NCBI GenBank assembly: GCA_017550625.1
Contig: JAFZOL010000025.1
Coordinates: 62,001 to 126,000, forward strand
Length of the DNA: 64,000 bases
Direction of reading: 5' to 3'
Source of the DNA: Clostridia bacterium
GTDB lineage: Bacteria > Bacillota > Clostridia > Oscillospirales > Acutalibacteraceae
Below, piece by piece: positions 1-7,371 of this stretch (position 1 is its first letter; the number at the start of each line of letters is the position of its first letter). Under the pieces are notes generated by a model. That model was not told the origin of the DNA. It searched no databases and worked only from the letters and a program-made list of their open reading frames with translations. The position numbers were made by a program, and so were the translations under genes.

Positions 1-253
1 GGCCCTTGAGCAGATGCTCGGACACGATCTCGGCGACGTCGGACTGCTGCACCTGCGAGTAGAAGGTGCCGTCGGGATAGACGATGACGACGGGGCCGAG
101 CGCGCACAGACCGAAGCAGCCAGTACGGACGACCTTGACCTCTTCGGCAAGGCCCTGCTTTTCGATTTGCGCTTCAAATTCCGCGATCAGCTTCTGGCTG
201 CCGGATGAGGTACAGCCCGTGCCGCCGCAGATCAGGACTTGGGATCGAACCAT
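1..253 (-). CDS. NuoF/HydB-type hydrogenase subunit, N-terminal part only
   Basis: Partial gene that leaves the window at base 1. The 84 visible residues form the thioredoxin-like [2Fe-2S] domain found at the N-terminus of the long NuoF/HydB subunits of NAD(P)-linked [FeFe]-hydrogenases, with cysteines in CGGTGC and later TGCFGLC. In that family this domain precedes the FMN/NADH-binding and 4Fe-4S domains, which would lie outside the window. It begins 19 bp after hndB in the same operon as the NuoE-like gene at 4368-4862, so it is most likely the diaphorase subunit of an electron-bifurcating hydrogenase. A catalytic HydA would be expected further left; that is inference. Confidence 0.85.
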   Translation of the reverse strand, partial: MVRSQVLICGGTGCTSSGSQKLIAEFEAQIEKQGLAEEVKVVRTGCFGLCALGPVVIVYPDGTFYSQVQQSDVAEIVSEHLLKG

Positions 254-272
254 GTTTTTTCCTCCAATTCAC

Positions 273-638
273 TCAAATGTTCTTTATGGCATACTCCTCA
301 ATGACTTGACCGCCCTTAAGGTGTTTTTCCACGACTTCTTTCGCCTTTTCCGCCGTCATCTTGACGTAGGTGACCTTTTCTTTGCCGGCCTCGTACACTT
401 CGACGACGGGCTCGAACTGGCAGATGCCGATACAGCCGGTCTGGGTGACCGTGACCTTGTCGGCAAGGCCGGAGTTCGCGACCTCTTCAACGAAGGTGTT
501 GAGCACCGGGCGCGCGCCGGCGGCGATGCCGCAGGTGGCCATGCCGACCACCACGCGCAGATTGCCGCTGCCCTCGCGCAGGACGACTTTGTTCTGCATC
601 TTTTCACGGATTGCCTGAAGTTCTGCTAATGATTTCAT
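273..638 (-). CDS. (2Fe-2S) ferredoxin-domain hydrogenase subunit, HndB-like
   Basis: A 121-residue protein of the HndB type, a thioredoxin-fold [2Fe-2S] subunit of NADP-reducing or bifurcating [FeFe]-hydrogenases. Cysteines occur in GMATCGIAAGA and in the distal TGCIGIC motif typical of the family. The N-terminal LAELQAIREKMQ helix is also characteristic. It sits between the GHKL ATPase gene (45 bp gap) and the nuoF-like gene (19 bp gap), so it is part of the same minus-strand operon. It presumably passes electrons between NuoF and the catalytic subunit in the cytoplasm. Confidence 0.88.
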   Translation of the reverse strand: MKSLAELQAIREKMQNKVVLREGSGNLRVVVGMATCGIAAGARPVLNTFVEEVANSGLADKVTVTQTGCIGICQFEPVVEVYEAGKEKVTYVKMTAEKAKEVVEKHLKGGQVIEEYAIKNI

Positions 639-683
639 ACGGTTGTTCCTTTCTCTATTCAGGTTGTTTGTGCCGAAATGGAT

Positions 684-1259
684 TTATACGCCCGACGCCG
701 GGACCGGGAGCCCCGCGTCTTCGTATTGTTCTTTGAGGTAGTCCCCGATCCACGCCACGACCTCGGGCTCCGAGAGCGGCACGTCGCCGAGCACGGCCTT
801 GAGTTCATCGGTATCGAGGAACACTTCTTTTTCGCCGACTCTGTGCCGGAAGACCCAGCGGATCTGATCGTCGCCCTGGATGAGCACGGTCACGGTGGAG
901 ATCACGTCCCCGAGGGGGATGAAATCGATGTGGCCCTTCATGAAGGTAGCGCCGATCACGGTGCCGTGGCTGACGGGATCGTCTTCTTCGTGCGTGCTTT
1001 CGATGCGGAACGTGCCGCCGGTCATCTCGCTTTCCATCTTGAAGAACGGGATGCCGAGGCCGACGCTGCGCGTCGTGCGGGTGGTGGTGAAGGGGTCGGT
1101 GACGGCGGCGAGGAAGTCGGGCTTCATGCCGCAGCCGTTGTCGGCGATCTCGATATCGAGCGCGTCGCCGGTCTCGGTGAGCGCGACCGTGATCTCGGTG
1201 GCGCCCGCCTTGACGGAATTCTTGGCGATATCGAGGATGTTGAGGGACAGTTCCTTCAT
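684..1259 (-). CDS. GHKL-type ATP-binding protein in hydrogenase operon
   Basis: 191 residues. The N-terminal 110 form a histidine-kinase-like ATPase fold: N-box around ILDIAKNSVKAGA, G1 box DNGCGM and G2 box GLGIPF. There is no dimerisation/phosphoacceptor domain, so it is not a normal sensor kinase. The C-terminal 80 residues match no domain I recognise. Its ATG overlaps the PHP gene stop as ATGA, so the two are probably translationally coupled. Related small ATPases recur in clostridial hydrogenase operons; the substrate is unknown. It may phosphorylate or sequester one of the DRTGG or PHP neighbours, which is inference. Confidence 0.8.
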   Translation of the reverse strand: MKELSLNILDIAKNSVKAGATEITVALTETGDALDIEIADNGCGMKPDFLAAVTDPFTTTRTTRSVGLGIPFFKMESEMTGGTFRIESTHEEDDPVSHGTVIGATFMKGHIDFIPLGDVISTVTVLIQGDDQIRWVFRHRVGEKEVFLDTDELKAVLGDVPLSEPEVVAWIGDYLKEQYEDAGLPVPASGV

Positions 1260-1996
1260 CGCGTCTCCCCTTTCAGGACCCGGAAGAGCGCCTCACGCAC
1301 CCGGTCGGACGAATAGGGCTCGTCGTCGAGCGTGAGCGAATCGTTCTCGTCGCGGATGCTCCAGAGATTATGGGCGTCGGACGATACGAGGACGCGCCGC
1401 GTGCGGAGCGCGGGATACGAAAGCAGATACGCGTCCTTTTTCGAAGCGTCGTAAAACTCGGCGTTCAGAAAGCCCGGATTGTCGGGGAAGGCGCCGAGCA
1501 CGGCGATCACGCCGTTCGATTCTCTGTCGACGTGCGCCGGATACGACACGCCGCCGAAGCGGGAGACGAGAGCCGGTACGTCGTCGATCGGGACGTCGGT
1601 GGCGGGCAGCAGGTAATCGGGTTCGGTACCGATCACGTTATCGTTTTCGTCCATGATGAGCTGCCTGCCGAAGATCTTTTCGTTGAGAGGGACCTTCATT
1701 CTGCGTTTGTCGATCTCGCGGTCGAAATCGAGCGCCGCTTCAAGGCTCGGCAGCAGGCACAGCACGTGGATATCCTCGGCGGTGGTTAGCTCCATGCCGG
1801 CGACAGGCACGATGCCGTAGCGCTTCGCGGCCTTGAAAAACGCGGGACAGTTTTTGCAGGTGTTGTGATCGGTCAGCGCCATGATCTGCAAGCCGACGAG
1901 GGCGCCGACGCCGGCGATGCTCGCCGGGGTCATATCGTCGTCGCCGCAGGGCGACAGACAGGAATGGATGTGGAGATCGTAGCGGTAGGCGTTCAT
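1256..1996 (-). CDS. PHP-domain metal-dependent phosphoesterase
   Basis: 246-residue stand-alone PHP (polymerase and histidinol phosphatase) protein. Metal-binding motifs are visible in order: DLHIHSCLSPCG near the N-terminus, ALTDHNTCKNCP, a GMELTT glutamate, YPAHVD, and VSSDAHNL near the C-terminus. Stand-alone PHP proteins hydrolyse phosphomonoesters or nucleotides, but the substrate cannot be read from sequence. It overlaps both neighbours by 4 bp (ATGA), firmly within the hydrogenase operon, which suggests a regulatory dephosphorylation role there. Two cysteines beside the metal-binding histidines (HNTCKNC) are a minor curiosity. Confidence 0.9.
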   Translation of the reverse strand: MNAYRYDLHIHSCLSPCGDDDMTPASIAGVGALVGLQIMALTDHNTCKNCPAFFKAAKRYGIVPVAGMELTTAEDIHVLCLLPSLEAALDFDREIDKRRMKVPLNEKIFGRQLIMDENDNVIGTEPDYLLPATDVPIDDVPALVSRFGGVSYPAHVDRESNGVIAVLGAFPDNPGFLNAEFYDASKKDAYLLSYPALRTRRVLVSSDAHNLWSIRDENDSLTLDDEPYSSDRVREALFRVLKGETR

Positions 1997-2319
1997 ACGT
2001 CTTGCCGGAGCGCCAGCGCCGCCTCGTAGAGCGGAAGCTCAGTCGCCGCGACGTTCACGCCCTTTGCCTCGGCCACCGAGAGCACCGCGTCTTCGGGGCG
2101 CACGTTTTCGGCGAGCAGGACAAGCGAAACGTCGGAGAGGGACGCGACCGCGACGGTGTTGACGTTGGACATGATGGTGAGCCAGACGTTATCGCCCTTC
2201 GCTCTGCCCATGACCCACGACAACAGGTCCCCGATATAGCAGCCGGAAACGGTCCGTTCGGGGTCGGGCAGCGAGAGCGGCGTGAAGCCGTGCTTTTCGA
2301 TCAGGTCCTTGACGGTCAT
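1993..2319 (-). CDS. DRTGG-domain protein (downstream copy)
   Basis: 108-residue protein made of a single DRTGG-like domain, a fold found beside CBS domains and in phosphotransacetylase and HPr-kinase-like proteins. It contains the SGCYIGDLLSWVMGRAKGDNVWLT segment typical of the small DRTGG proteins of clostridial hydrogenase operons (given here only as a family landmark). No catalytic motif is apparent. It overlaps the PHP gene and the HydS-like gene by 4 bp each. A distant paralogue sits at 3996-4346, so two DRTGG proteins bracket the hydrogenase-like sensor and the RsbT-like ATPase. Confidence 0.72.
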   Translation of the reverse strand: MTVKDLIEKHGFTPLSLPDPERTVSGCYIGDLLSWVMGRAKGDNVWLTIMSNVNTVAVASLSDVSLVLLAENVRPEDAVLSVAEAKGVNVAATELPLYEAALALRQDV

Positions 2320-3584
2320 GCGTCGTTTTCCTCCTTCGCCCGCTTCTGGGCGAGCACCACGCAGCAGCGGTCCCCCGCGACGCCGCGCACCGAATCCTCC
2401 GCGAAGGCGCGGCAGGTGGGCGAGCCGCAGGCGCCGCAGTCGATGCCGGGCAGGGTGTTTCTGAGCTTCTGGATCTCGGCCATCATGCGCATGCTCTCGC
2501 CGAACGAATCGGCAAGGCGCGTGATGGGCTTGTAACGCGGTTTCTCGTCCGTGACGAACTCGCCGGGGACGGCGATCTCGTCGGGAGAGATATAGTTTTT
2601 CGATACGGGCAAAAACCGGCGCACGGTCTGCAGCCGCGTTTTTGCGATAAAGGGATTTTCGATCGTCATCACGCCGCCGACGCAGCCGCCCGGGCAGGCG
2701 TTGAGCTCAACGAACTCAAGCTGCGGGATGTTGCCGTTTTCGATGGAATCGAGCACCTTGATGCAGTTCTCGATCCCGTCGGCGGACAGATAGGAATCGT
2801 TGAGAAGCGCCGTCGCCTCGCCGCCGGAGGACGCCCAGCCGATGCCGATCATGCCGGATTCGCCGGTAAGAGTCGGCGTTCTGCCGCGCTTCATGGCGCC
2901 GAGCAGAAGAAAGTAGACGTCGCTGAGGCCCACGACCACGTCCACGTGGCTCTTATAGCCGCCGTAGCCGTTGCGTACGTAGCTGACCTTAGCGGGGCAG
3001 GGCGAAATGAAAAAGGTGGCGATGTCTTCGTCTTTGAGCTCGGGGTGCTCGCGGCGGGCCTTTTCTCTCGCTAAGATCGCCGCGACCTCCATGGGCGGGA
3101 GGATCGGCAGCAGGTTATCCTTGAGATACGGGAACCTGAGCGAGATGAGGCGCGCGATCACGGGGCAGGCAGACGAGATCACGGGCTTTTTGACCGGCGC
3201 GCTCTTGAGATAGAGGCGCGTGTAGGCGGTCACGAGCTCGGCGGCCTTCGAGACTTCGTAAACGTCGTCGAAGCCGATGTCCAGAAGTCCCTGCAGCACC
3301 TCGTCCACGTCGTCGAGGCCGTTGAACTGGCCGAAGAGCGTGGGCGCGGGCAGCGCGATCTTCCACTTATAGTGGAGATAATGCTCGAACTTCGAGCACA
3401 TGGCGCGCTTGGCGTTGTTTTCACAGGTGCGAATGCATTCGCCGCAGTCGATGCAGCGGTCGGGGTCGATCTGCGCCTTGCCGTTGACGATGCGGATCGC
3501 CTCGGTGGGGCAGCGGCGCACGCAGGACGTGCAGCCGGTGCATTTTTCTTTATCGAGGACGACGGAATGGCGGGTTTCTTTCAT
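2316..3584 (-). CDS. HydS-like [FeFe]-hydrogenase paralogue with ferredoxin and Fe-S domains
   Basis: 422 residues. An N-terminal 2x[4Fe-4S] ferredoxin domain (CTGCTSCVRRCP, CIDCGECIRTC) is followed by an [FeFe]-hydrogenase large-subunit domain and a C-terminal Fe-S cluster motif (CGACGSPTC, then a further Cys pair). H-cluster ligand cysteines are kept in SSACP, SPCPAK and NACPGGC, but the proton-relay cysteine of the usual TSCCP motif is alanine. That substitution is known from sensory HydS-type hydrogenases. No PAS domain is present. Genes for two ATPases, two DRTGG proteins and a PHP phosphoesterase surround it, so an H2 or redox sensor is more likely than a turnover enzyme. Confidence 0.85.
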   Translation of the reverse strand: MKETRHSVVLDKEKCTGCTSCVRRCPTEAIRIVNGKAQIDPDRCIDCGECIRTCENNAKRAMCSKFEHYLHYKWKIALPAPTLFGQFNGLDDVDEVLQGLLDIGFDDVYEVSKAAELVTAYTRLYLKSAPVKKPVISSACPVIARLISLRFPYLKDNLLPILPPMEVAAILAREKARREHPELKDEDIATFFISPCPAKVSYVRNGYGGYKSHVDVVVGLSDVYFLLLGAMKRGRTPTLTGESGMIGIGWASSGGEATALLNDSYLSADGIENCIKVLDSIENGNIPQLEFVELNACPGGCVGGVMTIENPFIAKTRLQTVRRFLPVSKNYISPDEIAVPGEFVTDEKPRYKPITRLADSFGESMRMMAEIQKLRNTLPGIDCGACGSPTCRAFAEDSVRGVAGDRCCVVLAQKRAKEENDA

Positions 3585-4003
3585 AGTCTGATCGTCATCG
3601 TGATCTTCGTGCCGACGCCGACGACGGTTTCGATGACCATATCGTCGGTATAGCGTTTCATGTTCGGCAGGCCCATGCCGGCGCCGAAGCCGAGCGAACG
3701 GACCTGGTCGGAGGCGGTGGAATACCCCTCCTGCATCGCGAGCGCCACGTCCTTGATGCCGGGGCCCTTGTCGTCGAGCACGATCACGACCTTGTCTTCA
3801 TAGACGTCCACGTCGGCGACGCCGCCGTTGGCGTGGATCACCATATTGATCTCGCCCTCATACATGGCGATGGACACGCGGCGGATCACCTCGGGCGGGA
3901 GGCCGAGCTCGCGCAGGTTCTTTTTGACCTGTACGCTCGCCTGCCCGGCGGATACGAAGCTTTCGCCGTCCACGTCGAAATGGAAGGTCAGCTTGTCACT
4001 CAT
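3581..4003 (-). CDS. RsbT/anti-sigma-type serine kinase-like ATPase
   Basis: 140 residues from the ATG at 4003; a GTG three codons upstream (4012) is an alternative, and neither has a strong ribosome binding site. GHKL fold: N-box AMYEGEINMVIHA, G1 box DDKGPGI, and GFGAGMGLPNMKR at the ATP lid, the pattern of RsbT/SpoIIAB-like serine kinases. No sigma factor or STAS anti-anti-sigma protein is adjacent. It overlaps the hydrogenase-like sensor gene by 4 bp (ATGA) and the upstream DRTGG gene by several bases. Its partner is therefore probably one of the operon proteins rather than a sigma factor; this is inference. Confidence 0.83.
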   Translation of the reverse strand: MSDKLTFHFDVDGESFVSAGQASVQVKKNLRELGLPPEVIRRVSIAMYEGEINMVIHANGGVADVDVYEDKVVIVLDDKGPGIKDVALAMQEGYSTASDQVRSLGFGAGMGLPNMKRYTDDMVIETVVGVGTKITMTIRL

Positions 4004-4346
4004 GCTTTGCACCGTTCAGCCCGTGGGCGAAAAGCGTTCCGCACGCCTCATACATCCGCTTTTTCGAGGCGAGCAGCACGATCGAGCTGTCTTTCGCGAG
4101 TTCTATCATCTCGGGCGAAGGGACCTTCGAGCGCACGAAAACGACGCACAGCATGTCCATCATCGCCGCGGTGCGGATGACCTGCGAGTTCACGAGCCCC
4201 GTGAGCAGCACGGCCTGATCTTTGACGTAAGCAAGCACGTCGCTCATCATGTCGCTGCCGCAGGCGGAATGCACATCCTCTTCGAGCAGGTCTTCGCCGC
4301 AGATCACGTCGGCGTCAAGGAGGTCACGGATTTCACGGATCGTCAT
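3996..4346 (-). CDS. DRTGG-domain protein (upstream copy)
   Basis: 116-residue single-domain DRTGG-type protein. Recognisable family features include the early acidic segment DLLEEDVHSACGSD, the hydrophobic strand AVLLTGLVNSQVIRTA, and SKVPSPEMIELA. It differs substantially in sequence from the copy at 1993-2319, so these are old paralogues rather than a recent duplication. It starts 21 bp after the NuoE-like gene. The function of such proteins in hydrogenase operons is unknown; a ligand- or phosphate-binding role is a guess. Confidence 0.75.
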   Translation of the reverse strand: MTIREIRDLLDADVICGEDLLEEDVHSACGSDMMSDVLAYVKDQAVLLTGLVNSQVIRTAAMMDMLCVVFVRSKVPSPEMIELAKDSSIVLLASKKRMYEACGTLFAHGLNGAKHE

Positions 4347-4367
4347 GAGAAAAGCTCCTTCGGTTGA

Positions 4368-4862
4368 TTATTCGTACTTCGCGAGGATGCCCTTGACCAT
4401 GTCGGGCGTCAGCTTGCCGTAGACGTCCTCGTTGACGGTCATGACGGGCGCGAGGCCGCAGGCGCCGACGCAGCGGCAGGCCTCGAGGCTGAACTTCGCG
4501 TCGAGGGTGCATTCGCCGGGCTCGATGCCGAGCTCTTTCACGATCTCGTCGAGCACGCTCTGGCTGCCCTTGACGTAGCACGCGGTGCCGAGGCAGACGG
4601 AGATGTTATACTTCCCCTTCGGGGAGAGCGCGAACTGCGCGTAGAAGGTGGCCACGCCGTAGATCTTTTCGACCGGCACGTCGAGGCCCTCCGCGATACG
4701 GATCTGCACCTCGTAGGGCAGATAGCCGTAGATCCCCTGCGCCTCCTGCATGACCGTCATCAGACGGTTCTTGTCGCCGTTGGCGTCGGCGATCGCCTTC
4801 GCGAGCGCCTCGGCCTGCTCGGGCGTTTCGGTAAAGGGGATTTTGCTGATCTTTTTGACCAT
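4368..4862 (-). CDS. NuoE/HydC-type [2Fe-2S] subunit of NAD(P)-linked hydrogenase
   Basis: 164-residue thioredoxin-fold [2Fe-2S] protein of the NuoE/HydC/HndA family. An N-terminal helical bundle (residues about 10-70) precedes the ferredoxin domain with the four ligands in CLGTACY and, 40 residues later, CRCVGACG. The ATG at 4862 is chosen because GGAGGAAC lies just upstream; a longer reading frame begins before the transcript is likely to be translatable. It is the first gene of the nine-gene minus-strand operon and should act with the NuoF-like protein at the left edge in passing electrons to or from NAD(P)H. Confidence 0.92.
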   Translation of the reverse strand: MVKKISKIPFTETPEQAEALAKAIADANGDKNRLMTVMQEAQGIYGYLPYEVQIRIAEGLDVPVEKIYGVATFYAQFALSPKGKYNISVCLGTACYVKGSQSVLDEIVKELGIEPGECTLDAKFSLEACRCVGACGLAPVMTVNEDVYGKLTPDMVKGILAKYE

Positions 4863-4948
4863 AGCTTTTTTGTTCCTCCATTCTGGTTCTGATGGGTTTG
4901 ACGGTACGAAAGGGCAGAATCTCCCCTTCCTATACCCATACATTGTTA

Positions 4949-4977
4949 ATCATATCACATTCTTTTGGAATAGTCTA
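4949..4977 (-). promoter_or_regulatory. Promoter of the hydrogenase operon
   Basis: Minus strand: -35 TAGACT (4972-4977), 17-bp spacer, -10 TATGAT (4949-4954). It lies about 85 bp upstream of the NuoE-like start, leaving a leader in which I see no convincing riboswitch. Confidence 0.6.
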
Positions 4978-5008
4978 TAGGGAATTTAAGAAAATATAAA
5001 TTTTTTAG

Positions 5009-5057
<49 letters not shown>

Positions 5058-5066
5058 TTATCCCAC

Positions 5067-5096
5067 AAAAAAACGCCGTCGGATGACGGCGCTTTT
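5067..5096 (-). terminator. Rho-independent terminator of pduL
   Basis: Hairpin CGCCGTC-GGAT-GACGGCG (5074-5091). It is followed on the minus strand by seven T residues, directly beyond the pduL stop. Confidence 0.88.
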
Positions 5097-5106
5097 TGCG
5101 GGTACC

Positions 5107-5682
5107 TTATTTCACGATCTCGCCCCAGACCTCGCGGCCGGCGAGGACGGCGTTGGATTCGTCGGTGTCGATGTGCATGGCCAGCGCATAGTTCTCGGAC
5201 ACGCGCACGATCACGTCGCCGAAGATGAGGCTGCGCTCGGGCGAATCGATCTTCACCGAGACGATATCCTTATCCTTGCAGCCGTATTCCTCGGCGTCGG
5301 CGGGCGTCATGTGGATGTGGCGCTTGGCGATGATCACGCCCTCGCTGATCTCGATCTCGCCCTTCGGGCCGACGATCTTGCACGCGCCGGACCCGGCAAG
5401 GTCGCCGGACTCGCGCACGGGGGCGGTGACGCCGATGGCGCGCGCGTCGGACGCGGAGATCTCGACCTGGGTCTGCTTTCTCTCGGGGCCGAGGATGGAC
5501 ACCGCGGGAAACTGCGACTTCGGGCCGACAACGGCCACGCGCTCTTCGCACGCGAACTGCCCGGGCTGGGAGAGATCTTTTTTCTTGGTAAGCTCATAGC
5601 CCTCGCCGTAAAGGATCGCGAGGTCCTCTTTCGTCACGTGGACGTGGCGGGCGCTGGTTTCGACCATGATCTTGTTGCTCAT
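5107..5682 (-). CDS. pduL: Phosphate propanoyltransferase PduL
   Basis: 191-residue PduL-type phosphotransacylase, which interconverts acyl-CoA and acyl-phosphate and can stand in for Pta in acetate or propionate production. The two repeated domains each carry a zinc-binding histidine motif: SARHVHVT near residue 10 and AKRHIHMTPADA near residue 120. The internal QPGQFA and EVWGEI segments are also typical. No microcompartment shell or diol dehydratase gene is near, and no shell-targeting extension precedes the first histidine motif, so a free cytoplasmic enzyme is likely. It has its own promoter and terminator, and GGAGG precedes the ATG. Confidence 0.93.
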   Translation of the reverse strand: MSNKIMVETSARHVHVTKEDLAILYGEGYELTKKKDLSQPGQFACEERVAVVGPKSQFPAVSILGPERKQTQVEISASDARAIGVTAPVRESGDLAGSGACKIVGPKGEIEISEGVIIAKRHIHMTPADAEEYGCKDKDIVSVKIDSPERSLIFGDVIVRVSENYALAMHIDTDESNAVLAGREVWGEIVK

Positions 5683-5745
5683 ATGATATCCTCCAAAATT
5701 ATTTTCGTTTTTTGCGCGTTATTACGCGTTTTTCTTTACCGATTC

Positions 5746-5774
5746 AGTGTATCACAAACCGCGGCGCGAATCAA
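5746..5774 (-). promoter_or_regulatory. Promoter of pduL
   Basis: Minus strand: -35 TTGATT (5769-5774), 17-bp spacer, -10 TACACT (5746-5751). The leader contains a short inverted repeat CGCGT-TATT-ACGCG (5715-5728). Confidence 0.72.
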
Positions 5775-5853
5775 GTGCTTTTTCCTGTTTTGACGATTCT
5801 TGTCTTTGCTAACGCCCGCGAACGCGGGAAAACTATCGGAAGGAGGTGATCGA

Positions 5854-6876
5854 TTGAAAAACTGCAAACAGCTGACGGCGCTGATCCTGGCGCTGACGCT
5901 CACGTTTTTCGGCCTCAAATACACGGTGGAGGCGGCGGTGACGGCGGTCGCGCGGCGGGGCGAAAGACGGACCCTCGCCGTGGGCGGCGAGCTCGTGGGC
6001 ATACGGCTCAAAACGAAGGGCGTGCTGATCGTGGGCACCGATTCGTTCGGATCGGGCGGCAGAACGGTATCCCCCGCCGCGGACGCGGGGCTCAAAAAGG
6101 GCGACGTGCTGCTGACGATCGGCGGCGAAGAGACGCCCGACGGCGGGACCGTGACGCGCCTCATCTCACAAAGCGCGGGGCTGCCGCTCACGCTGACCTT
6201 CGAGCGGGACGGCGAGACGAAAACGGCGACGCTCACGCCGGAACTCAGCGACGCGACGGGCGAATACAAAGGCGGCCTGTGGGTGCGGGATTCCGCCGCC
6301 GGGATCGGCACGCTGACGTATTCGGACCCCGCGACGGGCAGAGTGGCGGCGCTGGGGCACGGGATCTATGACGCGGACACCGGCGGCATCATGACCGTTT
6401 CGGGCGGCGTGATCACGGACGCGTTGTTCACCTACGTTGTGAAGGGCACGGCGGGCGCGCCCGGCGAGATCGGCGGGGCGCTCGGCGACGGCACGCTTGC
6501 CGAGGTGACCGCGAACACCGACGAGGGCGTGTTCGGCACGGTGAGCGTGTTAGAGGGCGAACAGACGCTCTATGAGACCGCGTTCGCAGACGAAGTGAAA
6601 CCGGGACCGGCCGAGATCGTGTGCACGGTATCGGCGGACGGCAAGGCCGTGTACGACGCCGAGATCACGCGTGTGCTCGACCGGAAAAGCGAAACGAAAA
6701 ACCTGATCGTGAAAGTAACGGACGAACGTCTCGTCGACGTGACCGGCGGCATCGTGCAGGGGATGTCCGGCGCGCCGATCCTGCAGAACGGCAGGCTCGT
6801 CGGCGCCGTGACGCACGTGTTCGTCAACGACCCGCTGAGCGGCTACGGGATCTTCATCGGGAATATGCTGGACTAA
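5854..6876 (+). CDS. spoIVB: SpoIVB peptidase (sporulation signalling serine protease)
   Basis: 340 residues from a TTG codon at 5854, chosen because AGGAGG (5841-5846) lies 7 bases upstream; an ATG at 5800 lacks such a site. An N-terminal membrane anchor (about residues 8-30) is followed by a PDZ-like domain and the S55 protease domain. The latter has catalytic His in ALGHGIYD (about H169) and Ser in VQGMSGAPI (about S305). In spore formers SpoIVB is secreted from the forespore and cleaves SpoIVFA to trigger pro-sigma-K processing in the mother cell. The protein is shorter than the roughly 425-residue Bacillus homologue. No other sporulation gene is adjacent. Confidence 0.92.
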   Translation: MKNCKQLTALILALTLTFFGLKYTVEAAVTAVARRGERRTLAVGGELVGIRLKTKGVLIVGTDSFGSGGRTVSPAADAGLKKGDVLLTIGGEETPDGGTVTRLISQSAGLPLTLTFERDGETKTATLTPELSDATGEYKGGLWVRDSAAGIGTLTYSDPATGRVAALGHGIYDADTGGIMTVSGGVITDALFTYVVKGTAGAPGEIGGALGDGTLAEVTANTDEGVFGTVSVLEGEQTLYETAFADEVKPGPAEIVCTVSADGKAVYDAEITRVLDRKSETKNLIVKVTDERLVDVTGGIVQGMSGAPILQNGRLVGAVTHVFVNDPLSGYGIFIGNMLD

Positions 6877-6899
6877 GATCGAATAAGCTTCCGGAAAAG

Positions 6900-6934
6900 A
6901 GAGGGACGGCAAAACCGTCCCTCTTGTTTTATTT
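6900..6934. terminator. Bidirectional terminator between spoIVB and the zinc-ribbon gene
   Basis: Stem GAGGGACGG / CCGTCCCTC with an AAAA-containing loop, T-rich on the plus-strand side and TCTTTT on the minus side. It serves the convergent genes on both sides. Confidence 0.8.
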
Positions 6935-7357
6935 GTCGCCCCAGAAGACGCGCACGGTGAATTTCGTGCCGCATTTCGGGCATTTTGTTTTGTGCCGGCC
7001 CCTGATGCGTCTGAGGCGCAGGCGCGTGGAGCAGTGCGGGCATTTTTTATAGAGGTATTCCTTGTCAAAATGGAGCTTTGAGAAATCGTGCCATTTTGGA
7101 TAGATGCGGCTCTTGAGCTGCAGATATCGGTCGTTTTCGTAGGCGCGGCGCTCGATGTTGCGCGAGAACATGCGGTAGAACGCGAACACGTAGATCGCGG
7201 TGTTCAGCACCCAGAACACGAGATAGACGCGCCTGAACGGCGTGAAGCGGAAAATGCCCGACAGCAGCCAGAACACGATGGAAACGATGAACAGAAAACG
7301 CGTGAGCTGGTCGTAGCCGTATCTGCCGGCCATGAACCGGCGCAGTTTTTCAAGCAT
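6929..7357 (-). CDS. Membrane protein with C-terminal zinc ribbon
   Basis: 142 residues from the ATG at 7357, which follows AAGGAGG. Two transmembrane helices (about residues 20-37 and 44-62) are followed by a basic linker and a C-terminal zinc ribbon with CxxC pairs at about 106/109 and 126/129. This architecture is common beside DnaJ-domain genes in Clostridia, and no function is established. It starts 15 bp after the DnaJ-domain gene and is probably co-transcribed with it and the DUF5685 gene. Confidence 0.8.
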   Translation of the reverse strand: MLEKLRRFMAGRYGYDQLTRFLFIVSIVFWLLSGIFRFTPFRRVYLVFWVLNTAIYVFAFYRMFSRNIERRAYENDRYLQLKSRIYPKWHDFSKLHFDKEYLYKKCPHCSTRLRLRRIRGRHKTKCPKCGTKFTVRVFWGDK

Positions 7358-7371
7358 AAGCCGCCTCCTTT

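Noticed and set aside
5715..5828. Small palindromes between pduL and spoIVB (CGCGT/ACGCG and CCCGCG/CGCGGG) as riboswitch parts
   Set aside because: Too short and without any recognisable aptamer landmarks.
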